Shown: positions 54,328 through 63,169, counted from the stretch's first letter. The stretch: 64,000 bases of DNA from Lysinibacillus odysseyi 34hs-1 = NBRC 100172 (GCF_001591965.1 NZ_BCVX01000006.1:186001-250000), one strand, 5' to 3'. Numbers and translations: made by a program. Notes: a model not told the origin generated them from the letters alone.

Positions 54328-54741
54328 TCAAGTTGAAGCCGAGTAAAATTCCTCTAAAGAGATTGCCTCAATAGAGCTGCAATAAAATTCAATAAATTTA
54401 TATCCATCATTTTCTCCATATCCGCTATCATCATGAACGTGATACCTTTGAGTGCTATCCCATCCCGACTCTTTTTTATCATGTATAATTAAACTATTTG
54501 TTAAATAAAGTTTTGTCACTTTCTTTAAAGAAAAATCTGAAACATTATAATATCTTTTTTTCAATTTAAAACATTGTTTTGTTTTTATTATTTCTACTTT
54601 AAAGGTAAGATCCAGTACCGTTATATAATTATCTTCATAATCTGGTTCGATATTATATTTAATTTCAGTTATTTCTTCAAAAGTCCATGCTCCCTTACAA
54701 TTCAACTTATCTACGATATTTTGATAATTTTCAATATACAC
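54328..54741 (-). CDS. Probable immunity protein, unknown family
   Basis: This 137-residue, mostly beta protein has NYITVLDLTFKVEIIKTKQCFKL, LYLTNSLIIHDKKE and IEFYCSSIEAISLEEFY. The frame opens with GTG after AGGAGAAC. No tail was found in the 126 bp upstream. Confidence 0.65.
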   Translation of the reverse strand: MYIENYQNIVDKLNCKGAWTFEEITEIKYNIEPDYEDNYITVLDLTFKVEIIKTKQCFKLKKRYYNVSDFSLKKVTKLYLTNSLIIHDKKESGWDSTQRYHVHDDSGYGENDGYKFIEFYCSSIEAISLEEFYSAST

Positions 54742-54867
54742 CTCAAGTTCTCCTCCTATTAATCAATAAGTTCCATATGATTCATATCTTTGGTTGTCTT
54801 TGCTGTCCCCTACCTTCCTATTTGATTATAAATAACCCTTTTTATTCTCAGTATATCCACCCTTTTC

Positions 54868-55260
54868 TTACTTCCTTATTTCAATACCTAATCTCTTTTT
54901 GATTTGGGCTAAGTCCCCTTCAACAATTAATTTATCCTCAGGAAATATGGATAGGTACTCCTGGGCTATTTTAAGTAAATATTCGAAAAACACCTTATAA
55001 TCCACAATTGAATGTACTTCTGTACCAGTTACTGGTGGGGTTGTTGTAAAGTTTACTCCAGTATCTCCAAAGTACTCCTCATCATTCGGAGTGCATTCAG
55101 TTGCAAAGTAACAGCTAGTATAACCAATACCAAATCCTTTCCCGTTTTTAAATTCATTAAGGGCTTCTAAAAAATATCCATAACCTAAAGTATTGTAGTA
55201 TGCTTCCATATTCTTGACCTTTTCTTGGGTGTCTTTTACATAATAAATTTCATTATCCAT
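54868..55260 (-). CDS. Ribonuclease-toxin immunity protein, CdiI-like
   Basis: These 130 residues show an early helix YFLEALNEFKNGKGFGIGYTSC, then a strand region with EEYFGDTGVNF, EVHSIVDYKVFFEYLLKIAQEYLSIFPEDK and a C-terminal IKKRLGI helix. This order is that of CdiI proteins neutralising ribonuclease toxins. The family call is moderately sure. Confidence 0.65.
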   Translation of the reverse strand: MDNEIYYVKDTQEKVKNMEAYYNTLGYGYFLEALNEFKNGKGFGIGYTSCYFATECTPNDEEYFGDTGVNFTTTPPVTGTEVHSIVDYKVFFEYLLKIAQEYLSIFPEDKLIVEGDLAQIKKRLGIEIRK

Positions 55261-55354
55261 AAGTTATTAAACCTGCCTTTTAATTATTGTTTCGAGTTTA
55301 CAGGGAAGACTTTATCTTTAAATTAAATTGAACTCGAAACCCAGAATTAGTTAC

Positions 55355-55464
55355 TCAATTTATTTGAGATAATGTAATGGCTAATCCAATCTCTCCCATA
55401 TCATTTAAATAAATTAAGTCATATCTATAGTTTGCTTTTAAACTATTTTTCCTTAGCCTCTTTT
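55355..55464 (-). pseudogene. C-terminal remnant of the 53448-type immunity family
   Basis: The frame reads RLRKNSLKANYRYDLIYL..., and its end NDMGEIGLAITLSQIN-stop parallels GIMGELGLSITMYEQM of the intact paralogue. No start is present and it overlaps the 3' end of the next gene out of frame. Confidence 0.6.
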
Positions 55465-55944
55465 AAAATCTTTTCCTCTTGAATTTTTGTAGCACCAATC
55501 ACTCTGGTACGGCATGCTAGTAATTTTATCTAGGTCCTCTAGAGTATAAAACCATTCTTCCTCTACCCATATTTTTGCTGCCGGATAAATCTTAAGTATA
55601 GCGTGTGAAAATCGCAATAATAAATCTTCATTATCATCAAAATCGTCAGATACTACTGCTTTAAAATATTCATTATTCGTATCATCCCATTTAAAACTCA
55701 CTAATTGATATTCATACGGTTCATCATATAAGCTAAAACAAATAGTTCTTGAATAATTCTCCCTAAATGGTATGTCACTTATATAAACTCGGGTGTATTT
55801 TAGTGTCCCGTCTCTATCGTAAGTTTCTTCGTCATTATCAAAGAAAAGATTCTCCTCTATACATATTTTATTAAGATCCCTCAATAAATCATTTGCTGGA
55901 ATACTTTCTCCACGTTTAAATAATAAAAAAGATGACATTCCCAT
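55453..55944 (-). CDS. Probable immunity protein, unknown family
   Basis: This 163-residue acidic protein has LYDEPYEYQLVSFKWDDTNNEYF and an ILKIYPAAKIWVEEEWFYTLEDL segment. It begins 29 bp after the PD-(D/E)XK toxin remnant, so it is probably that nuclease's immunity partner. The start follows AGGGGGAG at slightly long spacing. Confidence 0.7.
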   Translation of the reverse strand: MGMSSFLLFKRGESIPANDLLRDLNKICIEENLFFDNDEETYDRDGTLKYTRVYISDIPFRENYSRTICFSLYDEPYEYQLVSFKWDDTNNEYFKAVVSDDFDDNEDLLLRFSHAILKIYPAAKIWVEEEWFYTLEDLDKITSMPYQSDWCYKNSRGKDFKRG

Positions 55945-55973
55945 TACTACAGTACTCCCCCTAACTCTTCAAG

Positions 55974-56407
55974 CTAATTTACAACTGTTACACCCTTGCT
56001 GTTAAGTTCTTGATTCATTTTAGTTGTTTGTGGATTTGAGGTATCAATAATCTCATCAACATACAGTACAGTCTCTCTGCCCTCATAATTAAAGAATGAA
56101 GAGCTACTTGGATTAATACACTTATCAATTTGATCCATTTTAACAGCATACATTGACTTCTTAAACTCAATAATTTGATGTTGTGTCATAATATCAATAT
56201 CTCCTGCTGATTTACAGATGGGGATATTATGTAATTTTAAACCTACCCTGTTACTTCCAACTTTTGTTAAACATAATTTCTAACTTTACCCTCTATGGCT
56301 TTACCAACATTACCACTATTCCTTGCACTTTCAATTGCATTTGGAATATTCTTAGGGTTTTGTTCAATCCACTTTATTTTACTACCGTGTGGGTTTTCAC
56401 ATTCAAC
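55974..56407 (-). pseudogene. Toxin remnant with PD-(D/E)XK nuclease motif
   Basis: One frame reads ECENPHGSKIKWIEQNPKNI... to KAIEGKVRNY; after a one-base shift it continues TKVGSNRVGLKLHNI..., then AGDIDIMTQHQIIEFKKS, to a stop at 55974. GDIDI...IIEFKK is the D-x(n)-E-x-K metal site of restriction-endonuclease-fold toxins. It lacks an N-terminus. Confidence 0.75.
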
Positions 56408-56508
56408 TCATAAATTTAGATGTGTTATTGAATAAATCGATGACTTACTCGGTCCTGGCAAGCCCCATGAGTCTGTAAAAGAGATTACACAAAAATCTTT
56501 ACAAACCT

Positions 56509-56907
56509 TTATATAATGACGTTAAAAGGTGCATGACCTGTTTCAGCATTCCTTAATAATGTTGGTTTTCTAAAACGTAAACTAGTTTCCAATTTGAATA
56601 TGGCGACATCTCCTTGCATCTCCATAAAAGATATATTAATCCACATGGGAGCTTTTGGGAAAAGTCCTCCTAAAACTCCTACCACATCCTCTAATAGTAG
56701 TTTTTTATCACCAATATTCTCTTTAGATAATACAAGACGTTTCATCATTTCATCGCTACCATCTAATAGTTTCCCATGTTCCTCCACAGGCTCTATAACA
56801 AATTTAACTATATCACTTGAAATTTCCCTACCCTCTTTTATCTTATCAACTGCTTTAGATAAATTTGTTGAAAAAATTTCTTCATTCATTTGAGTAACTT
56901 TTGTCAA
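56509..56907 (-). CDS. Probable immunity protein, unknown family
   Basis: This 132-residue protein has a helical, acidic N-terminal half and a C-terminal half with PMWINISFMEMQGDVAIFKLETSLRF and an ending GHAPFNVII. The frame opens with TTG after AAAGGAGGAGAA. It follows 13 bp after the stop of a toxin pseudogene, so it is that toxin's likely partner. Confidence 0.7.
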   Translation of the reverse strand: MTKVTQMNEEIFSTNLSKAVDKIKEGREISSDIVKFVIEPVEEHGKLLDGSDEMMKRLVLSKENIGDKKLLLEDVVGVLGGLFPKAPMWINISFMEMQGDVAIFKLETSLRFRKPTLLRNAETGHAPFNVII

Positions 56908-56920
56908 AACTTCTCCTCCT

Positions 56921-57642
56921 TTATTTCCATTTAGTTGATTGTATTTTCTTTAATTTAGCTAAATCAACATAGCCATTGCTCGTTAGTTCTAATTGGTATA
57001 TTTCTAACCACGAGTTTTTCGTCTTTATTCCAGCACTATTAAAAATTTGCTCATAGTTTTTGGCTTACTCAGCTGTTGGAGTATAGTGTCCTGATTCATT
57101 TGTTATTTTTCTAACATTTCCATTAGCATCAACTTTTTATTTTCCAGCAGCTTTTTTCGCTAAATGAGAATGCCCTCGTTTAATCTTTAATTTACCATTT
57201 ATATCTATGATGAAGTTAACTTCTTTAATTCGATCTCTAATCTTAACTTGACCATTCTCCAAAACATATCCAAAGCTCTTCCTTGCTGAATCTCATTTAG
57301 ATATCTGTTTTGAATTATTTGAACTGGTTGTCTAGATACCGAAACAACACTATTATCCGTAACATTATCTACAGCCTTACCTGCATCCCTCGCAGCACCT
57401 ATAACATCCCCTGCCTTATCCAATAGCTTCGCAGGCTTAAAGAAGGTGAACCTAATTGCCATTGCTTTTTTAACTACTGTTGCTTCTGGGTCCAGTATAG
57501 TTCTAATATCCCCTGCAAAGAAATCATACGCGGCCATGGCATATGGTGCCAGTCCGCCTGGGCCATTGCCGCCCAGCACCTTCCGCATGCCTTCATAGGT
57601 AAGCTCTTCCTTCGAAACTACCTCCTGCATATAAATTGTCAT
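56921..57642 (-). pseudogene. Toxin module: pre-toxin region plus GHSHLA...SGHYTPT C-terminal domain
   Basis: The 5' part, from 57642, reads LTYEGMRKVLGGNGPGG..., then YDFFAGDIRTILDPEA. After a frameshift near 57270 it continues FGYVLENGQVKIRDRIKEVN, RGHSHLAKKAAGK, stop, DANGNVRKITNESGHYTPT, stop, then WLEIYQLELTSNGYVDL to a final stop at 56921. The GHSHL and SGHYxPT words belong to a common polymorphic toxin domain. There is no LXG or WXG domain upstream, so it is an orphan tip. Confidence 0.75.
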
Positions 57643-57772
57643 CTCCCCTATTTATCATACTTCCTTCGCAAAGCAAGTATTAAAACAAAGTACCTTGATG
57701 GTACAACCATCATGAGTTATGAATTTCATAAGCATTTTTTACATTGTCTATAACTCATAAAAAACACTTGAT

Positions 57773-57806
57773 GCCTGAAATGGCAATCAAGTGTTTTACA
57801 ACTAGC
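57773..57806 (-). terminator. Array hairpin, family 1
   Basis: On the minus strand AAACACTTGATTGCC pairs with GGCATCAAGTGTTT with one bulge, followed by TTTT. Confidence 0.75.
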
Positions 57807-57905
57807 TATATGACTATTGTGAGTATTGATACTTTATGAAATTAAACTTCTTCTCCTTTTGATCAGTAGTTATCTTTAAAAATTCTATATTTCTGCTGTC
57901 AACTT

Positions 57906-57992
57906 TTAATATTTATCCATCAATTCAGGGTAATCAGGGAAATACTCATCGTCGTCAGCAAAAACTAATCCTGCATGAAGTTTATCCTCATA
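57906..57992 (-). pseudogene. Short immunity-type remnant
   Basis: Twenty-eight codons, YEDKLHAGLVFADDDEYF..., end at a normal stop after a TGA; the acidic strand-helix end resembles immunity protein tails. The 850-bp stretch 57643-58498 otherwise contains only hairpins. Confidence 0.45.
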
Positions 57993-58134
57993 TCATTTGT
58001 CGTGCCTGACACCTTTATCTTGAAATAGTTGATCGACATTGTCTTGCTCCGTTATGGAATACATATATTAATCGAATAGTTCGATGTCGTTTCAGGTACC
58101 AAGCGCAGAACATCCTATTATTTTTAATTTTAAA

Positions 58135-58162
58135 AAACGTTGCCGACTTAGTAGCAACGTTT
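58135..58162 (-). terminator. Hairpin terminator
   Basis: AAACGTTGC and GCAACGTTT form a perfect 9-bp stem; on the minus strand it is followed by TTT and an AT-rich tract. Confidence 0.7.
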
Positions 58163-58498
58163 CTTCATATTGTCCTCGTATTAGGGACCAATTCACACAT
58201 TTTTCTTTCGTGGTACCTGGTCCTAGTATTTCTCTTTCAGTTTTTCGATCATATTTTCATAATCAAGAAATTCTGTTAGTTCTATGGCTATTAGTGAATT
58301 GATTGCCGTTTCCAATTGTAAATGGAAAATCTCCGCAATATTTTAATTTTTCACTAGGGCATAGACGATTTCTATCATAAATCGATTTAATAGGAAAGAT
58401 CTCTTTTTAGGATTGGTTGTGGTGACTTAATTAGGACAAAAAAAGATCTTCTTTTTCTATTGAAACTTCCTTTGGCACAAAATATTTTATACTATCCT

Positions 58499-58882
58499 CT
58501 AAATCCCTAATCCTTGTTTTACACTTATCAATAAAGCACTTTTTTCATCTTCTTGAACTATATATTTTCCAATATTCCTCTCCAAATAACTATAAAATTC
58601 TTCAAATGTGAGATATGCTTGACTATCTTCATTTATAGTGGAAGCTATTGAATCAATTTCAATCAAAACATGGTAATCATCCAAAGGAATTTTAAACTGC
58701 GCCAAATCATTTTCATCTAAATCATTTTTGAATAAAATAGCTTTTCTTTCGACAACACATCCTTCTTTCAGGCTAAAATTTTGCAATACATCTTTCATTC
58801 TTTTCCTCATATTTATTTCTGTAAAAATATCTTCTAAAAGAATTTCTATTTCTTCATAATCATTCACTAGTTTGTATACCAT
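58499..58882 (-). CDS. Probable immunity protein, unknown family
   Basis: This 127-residue protein has a helix EIEILLEDIFTEINMRKRMKDVL and ends YLERNIGKYIVQEDEKSALLIS. It lies 58 bp after the next immunity gene and may be its operon partner. The start follows AAGGAGT. Confidence 0.65.
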   Translation of the reverse strand: MVYKLVNDYEEIEILLEDIFTEINMRKRMKDVLQNFSLKEGCVVERKAILFKNDLDENDLAQFKIPLDDYHVLIEIDSIASTINEDSQAYLTFEEFYSYLERNIGKYIVQEDEKSALLISVKQGLGI

Positions 58883-58940
58883 ATTTTACTCCTTAATCTA
58901 AGATAGGATAAAAATTCTTTATTTTTCTGCTATCATCAAA

Positions 58941-59255
58941 TTACTTTACAACACACTCGGGATTAAAATTTACAAACACAGAGTCTGTACCATCATCCAT
59001 CATTCTTTTTAATTCTCTCCCTAGTGAATAATTGGAACTTGGTTCTGTTTGCAATACACAAATGATATTTCCACCTTCTCCTTGTGAAAGACAGGTTAAT
59101 TGTAAGTAGTCATTATTATCATATATAAATGACACTATATAATCATAGAACTCTTTTTCAGAATTATTCACTCCAAAAACCCTAACTATAGTCCCGCTCC
59201 AAATTTGAGTCTCGTCTGAAATTTCCCTTACAGGGATCCAATCACTCTTAAGCAT
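58941..59255 (-). CDS. Immunity protein, possibly Imm45-like
   Basis: This 104-residue beta-rich protein has SGTIVRVFGVNNSEKEFYDYIVSFI and a C-terminal DSVFVNFNPECV strand, a layout that could match the Imm45 type. It begins 15 bp after the stop of the colicin-E3-like toxin remnant and is the likely cognate immunity gene. Confidence 0.6.
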   Translation of the reverse strand: MLKSDWIPVREISDETQIWSGTIVRVFGVNNSEKEFYDYIVSFIYDNNDYLQLTCLSQGEGGNIICVLQTEPSSNYSLGRELKRMMDDGTDSVFVNFNPECVVK

Positions 59256-59270
59256 CCCACTACATCCTTT

Positions 59271-60011
59271 CTATTTAACTTTTAAATTATGACCACCAGA
59301 TGCATCGGCAGGTTTAGTTGGCATAAAATCAAAATCAACCTCCCCTAGATGTTTTCCTTTGCTATTTGTTTTTTCAAACCTACCATGCTGTGTATCTACC
59401 GAATACAAATCTCCTGTTTTTGGGTCTTTATATACTTCTCTACGATTAATCTTACTTAACTTTGAATCCTTTACTCAACTAGCATTTTTAGCAACTTCCT
59501 GAGCTTTTGCTTTAACAGCTGCAACACGCTCGGCTGGTGGCAACTTGACTAACGATTTTTCAAAATCTTTAGCACCATTACCTGTACGCTTACCGCCAAC
59601 CTTCTCATCCAGCTTCTTCGCCATCTGAACAGCGGCTTTCTTTAAGTCCTGTACCACTTCACTTACTGTCTTCAGAACTTTTATGCTGCCTAGCAGTGTA
59701 GCCGCTTCATACGTAAGAGATGTTTTAACATCCCCTAATTTTTTCGTATAATTTTTAAAGTACGTATACCCCTTCTGCAGTGGGGACTTTATATAATCGT
59801 CGTACACTTTCTTGGCAGCTTTTTTCACCTTGTCTGGATGAAGGACATTCTTTACTTGTCTCACCACTTCTTTCCCCGTATTAATGGCGCCTTTGCCTAC
59901 CTTAGCTCCTACTCTGACAAGCGGCTCTCCGGGAATAGCTGCTAATTTTGTCGCCGTTGATTGGATTTACGCCGAAGACTTCTTCGAGTCCGTCCTTAAT
60001 ATTAGAGATAC
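59271..60011 (-). pseudogene. Decayed LXG-type toxin with colicin-E3-like RNase tip
   Basis: The 5' piece near 60011 reads GISNIKDGLEEVFGVNP; after a frameshift near 59955 the frame continues TKLAAIPGEPLVRVGAKVGKG, then KEVVRQVKNVL...DDYIKSPLQKG and MAKKLDEKVGG to an in-frame TGA at 59475. It continues past it as DPKTGDLYSVDTQHGRFEKT, SKGKHLGEVDFD and GGHNLKVK-stop. The QHGxxE...GxHLG segment is that of colicin E3/cytotoxic rRNases. One stop and one shift disable it. Confidence 0.8.
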
Positions 60012-60036
60012 CCAGCTAAAAGACTTCTCTTCCGAT

Positions 60037-60200
60037 TTATATACCTTTTAGGATTCCTCCTTCGTCAGATTCAGCGCCTTTATCATAATCTTCACTCTTT
60101 AAAACTCCAGCAATTTCATTTACACTCTTCCCACTAGATGCACTTGGGTTTGATTCAATTGTTTCAATTGATTTAACTGTAACTTTACCATCATTATTTT
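60037..60200 (-). pseudogene. Unassigned coding remnant upstream of the toxin core
   Basis: An open stretch DGKVTVKSIETIESNPSASS...VNEIAGVLKSEDYDKGAESDEGG has no start codon and stops at 60037. It may be the preceding part of the LXG-type toxin or another fragment. Confidence 0.4.
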
Positions 60201-60292
60201 AAGGTTCATAATATATGATCAACTAATCAAAGATTTTTAGAAAACAGACTCCTAAATAATTTATCACACTACTGTTTTTTCATCTTTCAACT

Positions 60293-60340
60293 GAAAAAAT
60301 CCGACAAAAAAGCTGATAGATCAGTTTTTCTGTCGGGTTT
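60293..60340 (-). terminator. Terminator of the pentapeptide immunity gene
   Basis: On the minus strand CCGACAGAAAAACTGAT pairs with ATCAGCTTTTTTGTCGG and is followed by ATTTTTT, 60 bp after the pentapeptide gene. Confidence 0.8.
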
Positions 60341-60397
60341 TGTTATATGTTAATGAATAATCTAGGATTAGAATAATTGTTTTTTCGGAAGAATATT

Positions 60398-61006
60398 TTA
60401 TTGTAGTAAAGTCTTCATCTCATAGTTTGATAAGCCACTTTTAGACTCTCCATTAATTACAATTGTTGAATTTACAAATTGGGTCTCACTAAAACCTGTA
60501 ATATTTTGAAATGTCGTTTTCTCAAAGTAACAATTAATAAATTTTACATTTTTAAAAGTTGAATCATTAAATGATGCTGATTTAAACTGTGTATTTTTAA
60601 AAACCACTTCTAAAAAATGCGAATCATCCAAATAGGTTAATTCATATTTGGAATCGAAAACGTTCACATTGTGAAATTGAGATTCATAAAAAGTAGTTCT
60701 AAATAAATCAAATCTATTTATTTCTGTTGAATTAAAAATTGAATAGTCAGCATTACCTTTCCTAAAAGTATTTTCTGAGAACTTACATTTATCAAAAATA
60801 CTACCACAAAGCGTTGCTCCACTTAAATATACTTTTGAAAAATCACAACTATTAAACTTAACCTCTAAGAAGTTGCTATTATTTAAATCATATCCCGTGA
60901 ATACTATGTCATCAAATGAAGTATCTTCGTAAATTAGTTCACACACTTCTTTAGATAATCCCATTGAAAACTCTGTATATTTTTTTAGTTTGGTAAATAA
61001 ATCCAT
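60398..61006 (-). CDS. Pentapeptide-repeat immunity-type protein
   Basis: These 202 residues contain a central stack of pentapeptide-like repeats (for example NSNFLEVKFNSCDFSKVYLSG, and SFNDSTFKNVKFINCYFEKT) and a short helical start. The repeats are Phe- and Asn/Ser-rich. The strong site TAAGGAGG lies inside the end of the upstream toxin tail, only 13 bp away. It is distinct in detail from the 40954 protein but of the same fold. Confidence 0.82.
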   Translation of the reverse strand: MDLFTKLKKYTEFSMGLSKEVCELIYEDTSFDDIVFTGYDLNNSNFLEVKFNSCDFSKVYLSGATLCGSIFDKCKFSENTFRKGNADYSIFNSTEINRFDLFRTTFYESQFHNVNVFDSKYELTYLDDSHFLEVVFKNTQFKSASFNDSTFKNVKFINCYFEKTTFQNITGFSETQFVNSTIVINGESKSGLSNYEMKTLLQ

Positions 61007-61019
61007 ATATTAGCACCTC

Positions 61020-61468
61020 CTAAGGCCACACTACTACCTTACCCTTTAAACCTCGATTAGAAATTTCTTGCAAAAGTCCTGTTTTATTTTCCTTACTCAT
61101 ATTAGAAACATCAAGTATAACATTTTCTCCTTCTTCTAAAGATTTATCAATTGACTTCATTGCGCTTTTAAGTTTATAACCACCCTTTTTAGGAGGATAA
61201 TTTGAGTTAAAAGACTTGACATCCCAGGCTTGCCCTTTGGTATCAAAAATTCAGCCTTGCAAGATGGAGAGCGGATTCTTTTATATTATGTATGACTTCA
61301 TGTAGATGGCTGCTATGCACCTCCTCCATTCCATCCACCAATCTTATCCCCTGTGATCAGATTTACACCAAAGACTCCTTCAAATCCGGCCTTAATATTG
61401 GAAACACCAAGTACAAAGTCCACAACTGTCGAGACTAAGTTAAAAGACTTCGTTCCAGATTCTATACC
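61020..61468 (-). pseudogene. Decayed LXG-type toxin with CdiA-type tRNase tail
   Basis: The 5' piece reads GIESGTKSFNLVSTVVDFVLG, SNIKAGFEGVFGVNLITGDKI; after a shift comes HEVIHNIKESALHLARLNF, and after a one-T shift at 61247 comes DTKGQAWDVKSFN, LEEGENVILDVSN and GLKGKVVVWP-stop at 61020. DxxGxxWDVKSF...NVILD...KVVVWP is the C-terminal tRNase-type CDI toxin pattern. It directly precedes the pentapeptide gene. A further piece (TKEEREAFVEIVLKF) lies just upstream. Confidence 0.75.
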
Positions 61469-61550
61469 TTATTAATATTCCTTTTTGGAGAACTTCAGCA
61501 CTATTTCAACGAAAGCCTCTCTTTCCTCTTTTGTCCCGCTCAAATATCAG

Positions 61551-61608
61551 CTGATTTAATCTAAACTAAAGTAAAAAACCTTGAAAAGCATTTAGCCAAT
61601 CCAGGTTC
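61551..61608 (-). terminator. Array hairpin, family 2, with flanking repeat
   Basis: The minus-strand hairpin AACCTGGATTGG... returning as CAAGGTTTTTT lies at about 61573-61607. The whole 58 bp aligns with 50590-50648. Confidence 0.65.
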
Positions 61609-61616
61609 TAAAGTAA

Positions 61617-62252
61617 CTATTTGATTAAATCATTTATTACCTTACATTTCATTTCCGCTTCACTTTTATTATTCGATTTTAGTAAAAGATTATTTAAAAA
61701 GTCATCAATAAAATTCTTAATAGTAGATTCAAATAAGTCTAGCGGAATATATTCAATGCCATGTGGATGAGTAAAAGAAATTCCTTCTAAAGAATATGTC
61801 AATTCGTTATTCCACGAAATTTCTATTTCATCATTAACTCTTCTAAAAAATACATCAGGTAAAAAGGAACCTGCTCTACTTGAAAACCAAGAATGTTTAA
61901 ACTCCCAATCTTGCTTTTTATCGAACCATTCATCAAATTCATCGTCATCATCCGAATCGAATAACAAACAGTTATTTATAAGTTCAAGAGAGTTTTGCCC
62001 CTCAACAGGAAGGGGGAACTGCTTATCATTTAAAATATATTTTAGATTTTCACTGAACCATTCAACGATATAAATCAAATTCCATTGAAAATCTCCAGCA
62101 ACATTATTTCTACTAAAATGACATACATCCTTTCCACTAATAAACAGTGCAAATCTTCCCCATGTTTCCCTACTCAAACTATTCTCATTAAAAGGATTAT
62201 TTATAAACTCATATTGAATAGCAAAAGTATTTTTATTACCGAATATCTTCAT
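61617..62252 (-). CDS. Immunity protein, large unnamed family
   Basis: This 211-residue acidic protein contains TWGRFALFISGKDVCHF, WNLIYIVEWFSENLKYIL, an EFDEWFD acidic patch and PDVFFRRVNDEIEISW. Its start codon lies two bases after a toxin tail stop (TAATTATG), the tightest coupling in the array. I do not recognise the family name. Confidence 0.7.
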   Translation of the reverse strand: MKIFGNKNTFAIQYEFINNPFNENSLSRETWGRFALFISGKDVCHFSRNNVAGDFQWNLIYIVEWFSENLKYILNDKQFPLPVEGQNSLELINNCLLFDSDDDDEFDEWFDKKQDWEFKHSWFSSRAGSFLPDVFFRRVNDEIEISWNNELTYSLEGISFTHPHGIEYIPLDLFESTIKNFIDDFLNNLLLKSNNKSEAEMKCKVINDLIK

Positions 62253-62254
62253 AA

Positions 62255-62560
62255 TTAATCACCCCATTTATTTTTAAGGAATTTATTGTATTCTACTTTA
62301 GTTATTTTACCGCCTTTAAGCATCTGTCTTAATTCATCAGCAGGTACTTCCTTGTTCGGATTTTTAACTTCATATGGATGCCGACCTGTTTGACCTTATG
62401 GTTGAAACTTAATAGGCTTTCCTTCATAAATATTATAAAGTTGCTTATTTTTAGTAGATGAATATGCTGAATCCAATAGTTCTTGCCCTACACCTTCTTC
62501 TACATTGGCTCAAGCGACAAAAGTAGCTGTACATCTTACAAAAGGATTAAGGAGAGATAT
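62255..62560 (-). pseudogene. Toxin C-terminal remnant with two in-frame stops
   Basis: A single frame reads PFVRCTATFVA, stop, ANVEEGVGQELLDSAY, ...YEGKPIKFQP, stop, GQTGRHPYEVKNPNKE, and a basic end KVEYNKFLKNKWGD-stop. Removing the two stops would restore a continuous domain. It abuts the 61617 immunity gene. Confidence 0.75.
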
Positions 62561-62645
62561 CTAGCACATTGACCCATAAATTCTTTGTTACCTTAACTCC
62601 TATTAAGAACCAAAAAATTACATAATTTTATAATTTTAAATTATA

Positions 62646-63122
62646 TTACCGCATTTCGTTTTCCTGAAAATGATTTAATACTGATTGTTTAATCTCCACA
62701 TTCCTACCATAAAACTCAAAAAATGAATAATCGAAAGCACGAATTTCTATTTCTGCAAAGGGGTGTTGTAAACCCTCACTTTCTTCAGTTCCGGGTAAAC
62801 AGCCGAAATCCCAATTAACCTCCTTCCCTTTTTGAACAGCGATGAATACTCCTGACTCAAATTGTATTACCTTCTTTACTTTATCTATTAATTCATTTGT
62901 CGAAAGTACAACACAAAGTCCCGATGTATTCAGGGGAAACAAATCAAGAAGGCCGGAATTACTAGTCCCTAGCACATCAAAAATATACCAATCATAATTT
63001 TCAGTATGATTTTTTATGGATTTTAAAACTTCAGCAAATTGCCATCCTAAACAAGAAAGCTCTTCATTAAAAAAATCCATACCACGTATCGTTAGCTTAA
63101 AAGCAGGCTCTTCTAAAATCAC
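62646..63122 (-). CDS. Probable immunity protein, unknown family
   Basis: This 158-residue protein has DWYIFDVLGTSNSGLLDLFPL and GVFIAVQKGKEVNWDFGCLPG, with an ending FYGRNVEIKQSVLNHF. The frame opens with GTG after AAAGGAATG. A toxin tail ends 48 bp upstream. Confidence 0.68.
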   Translation of the reverse strand: MILEEPAFKLTIRGMDFFNEELSCLGWQFAEVLKSIKNHTENYDWYIFDVLGTSNSGLLDLFPLNTSGLCVVLSTNELIDKVKKVIQFESGVFIAVQKGKEVNWDFGCLPGTEESEGLQHPFAEIEIRAFDYSFFEFYGRNVEIKQSVLNHFQENEMR

Positions 63123-63169
63123 AACTTCATTCCTTTACAAATTATTCTTTAATGTTTCATGCTTCGCTC

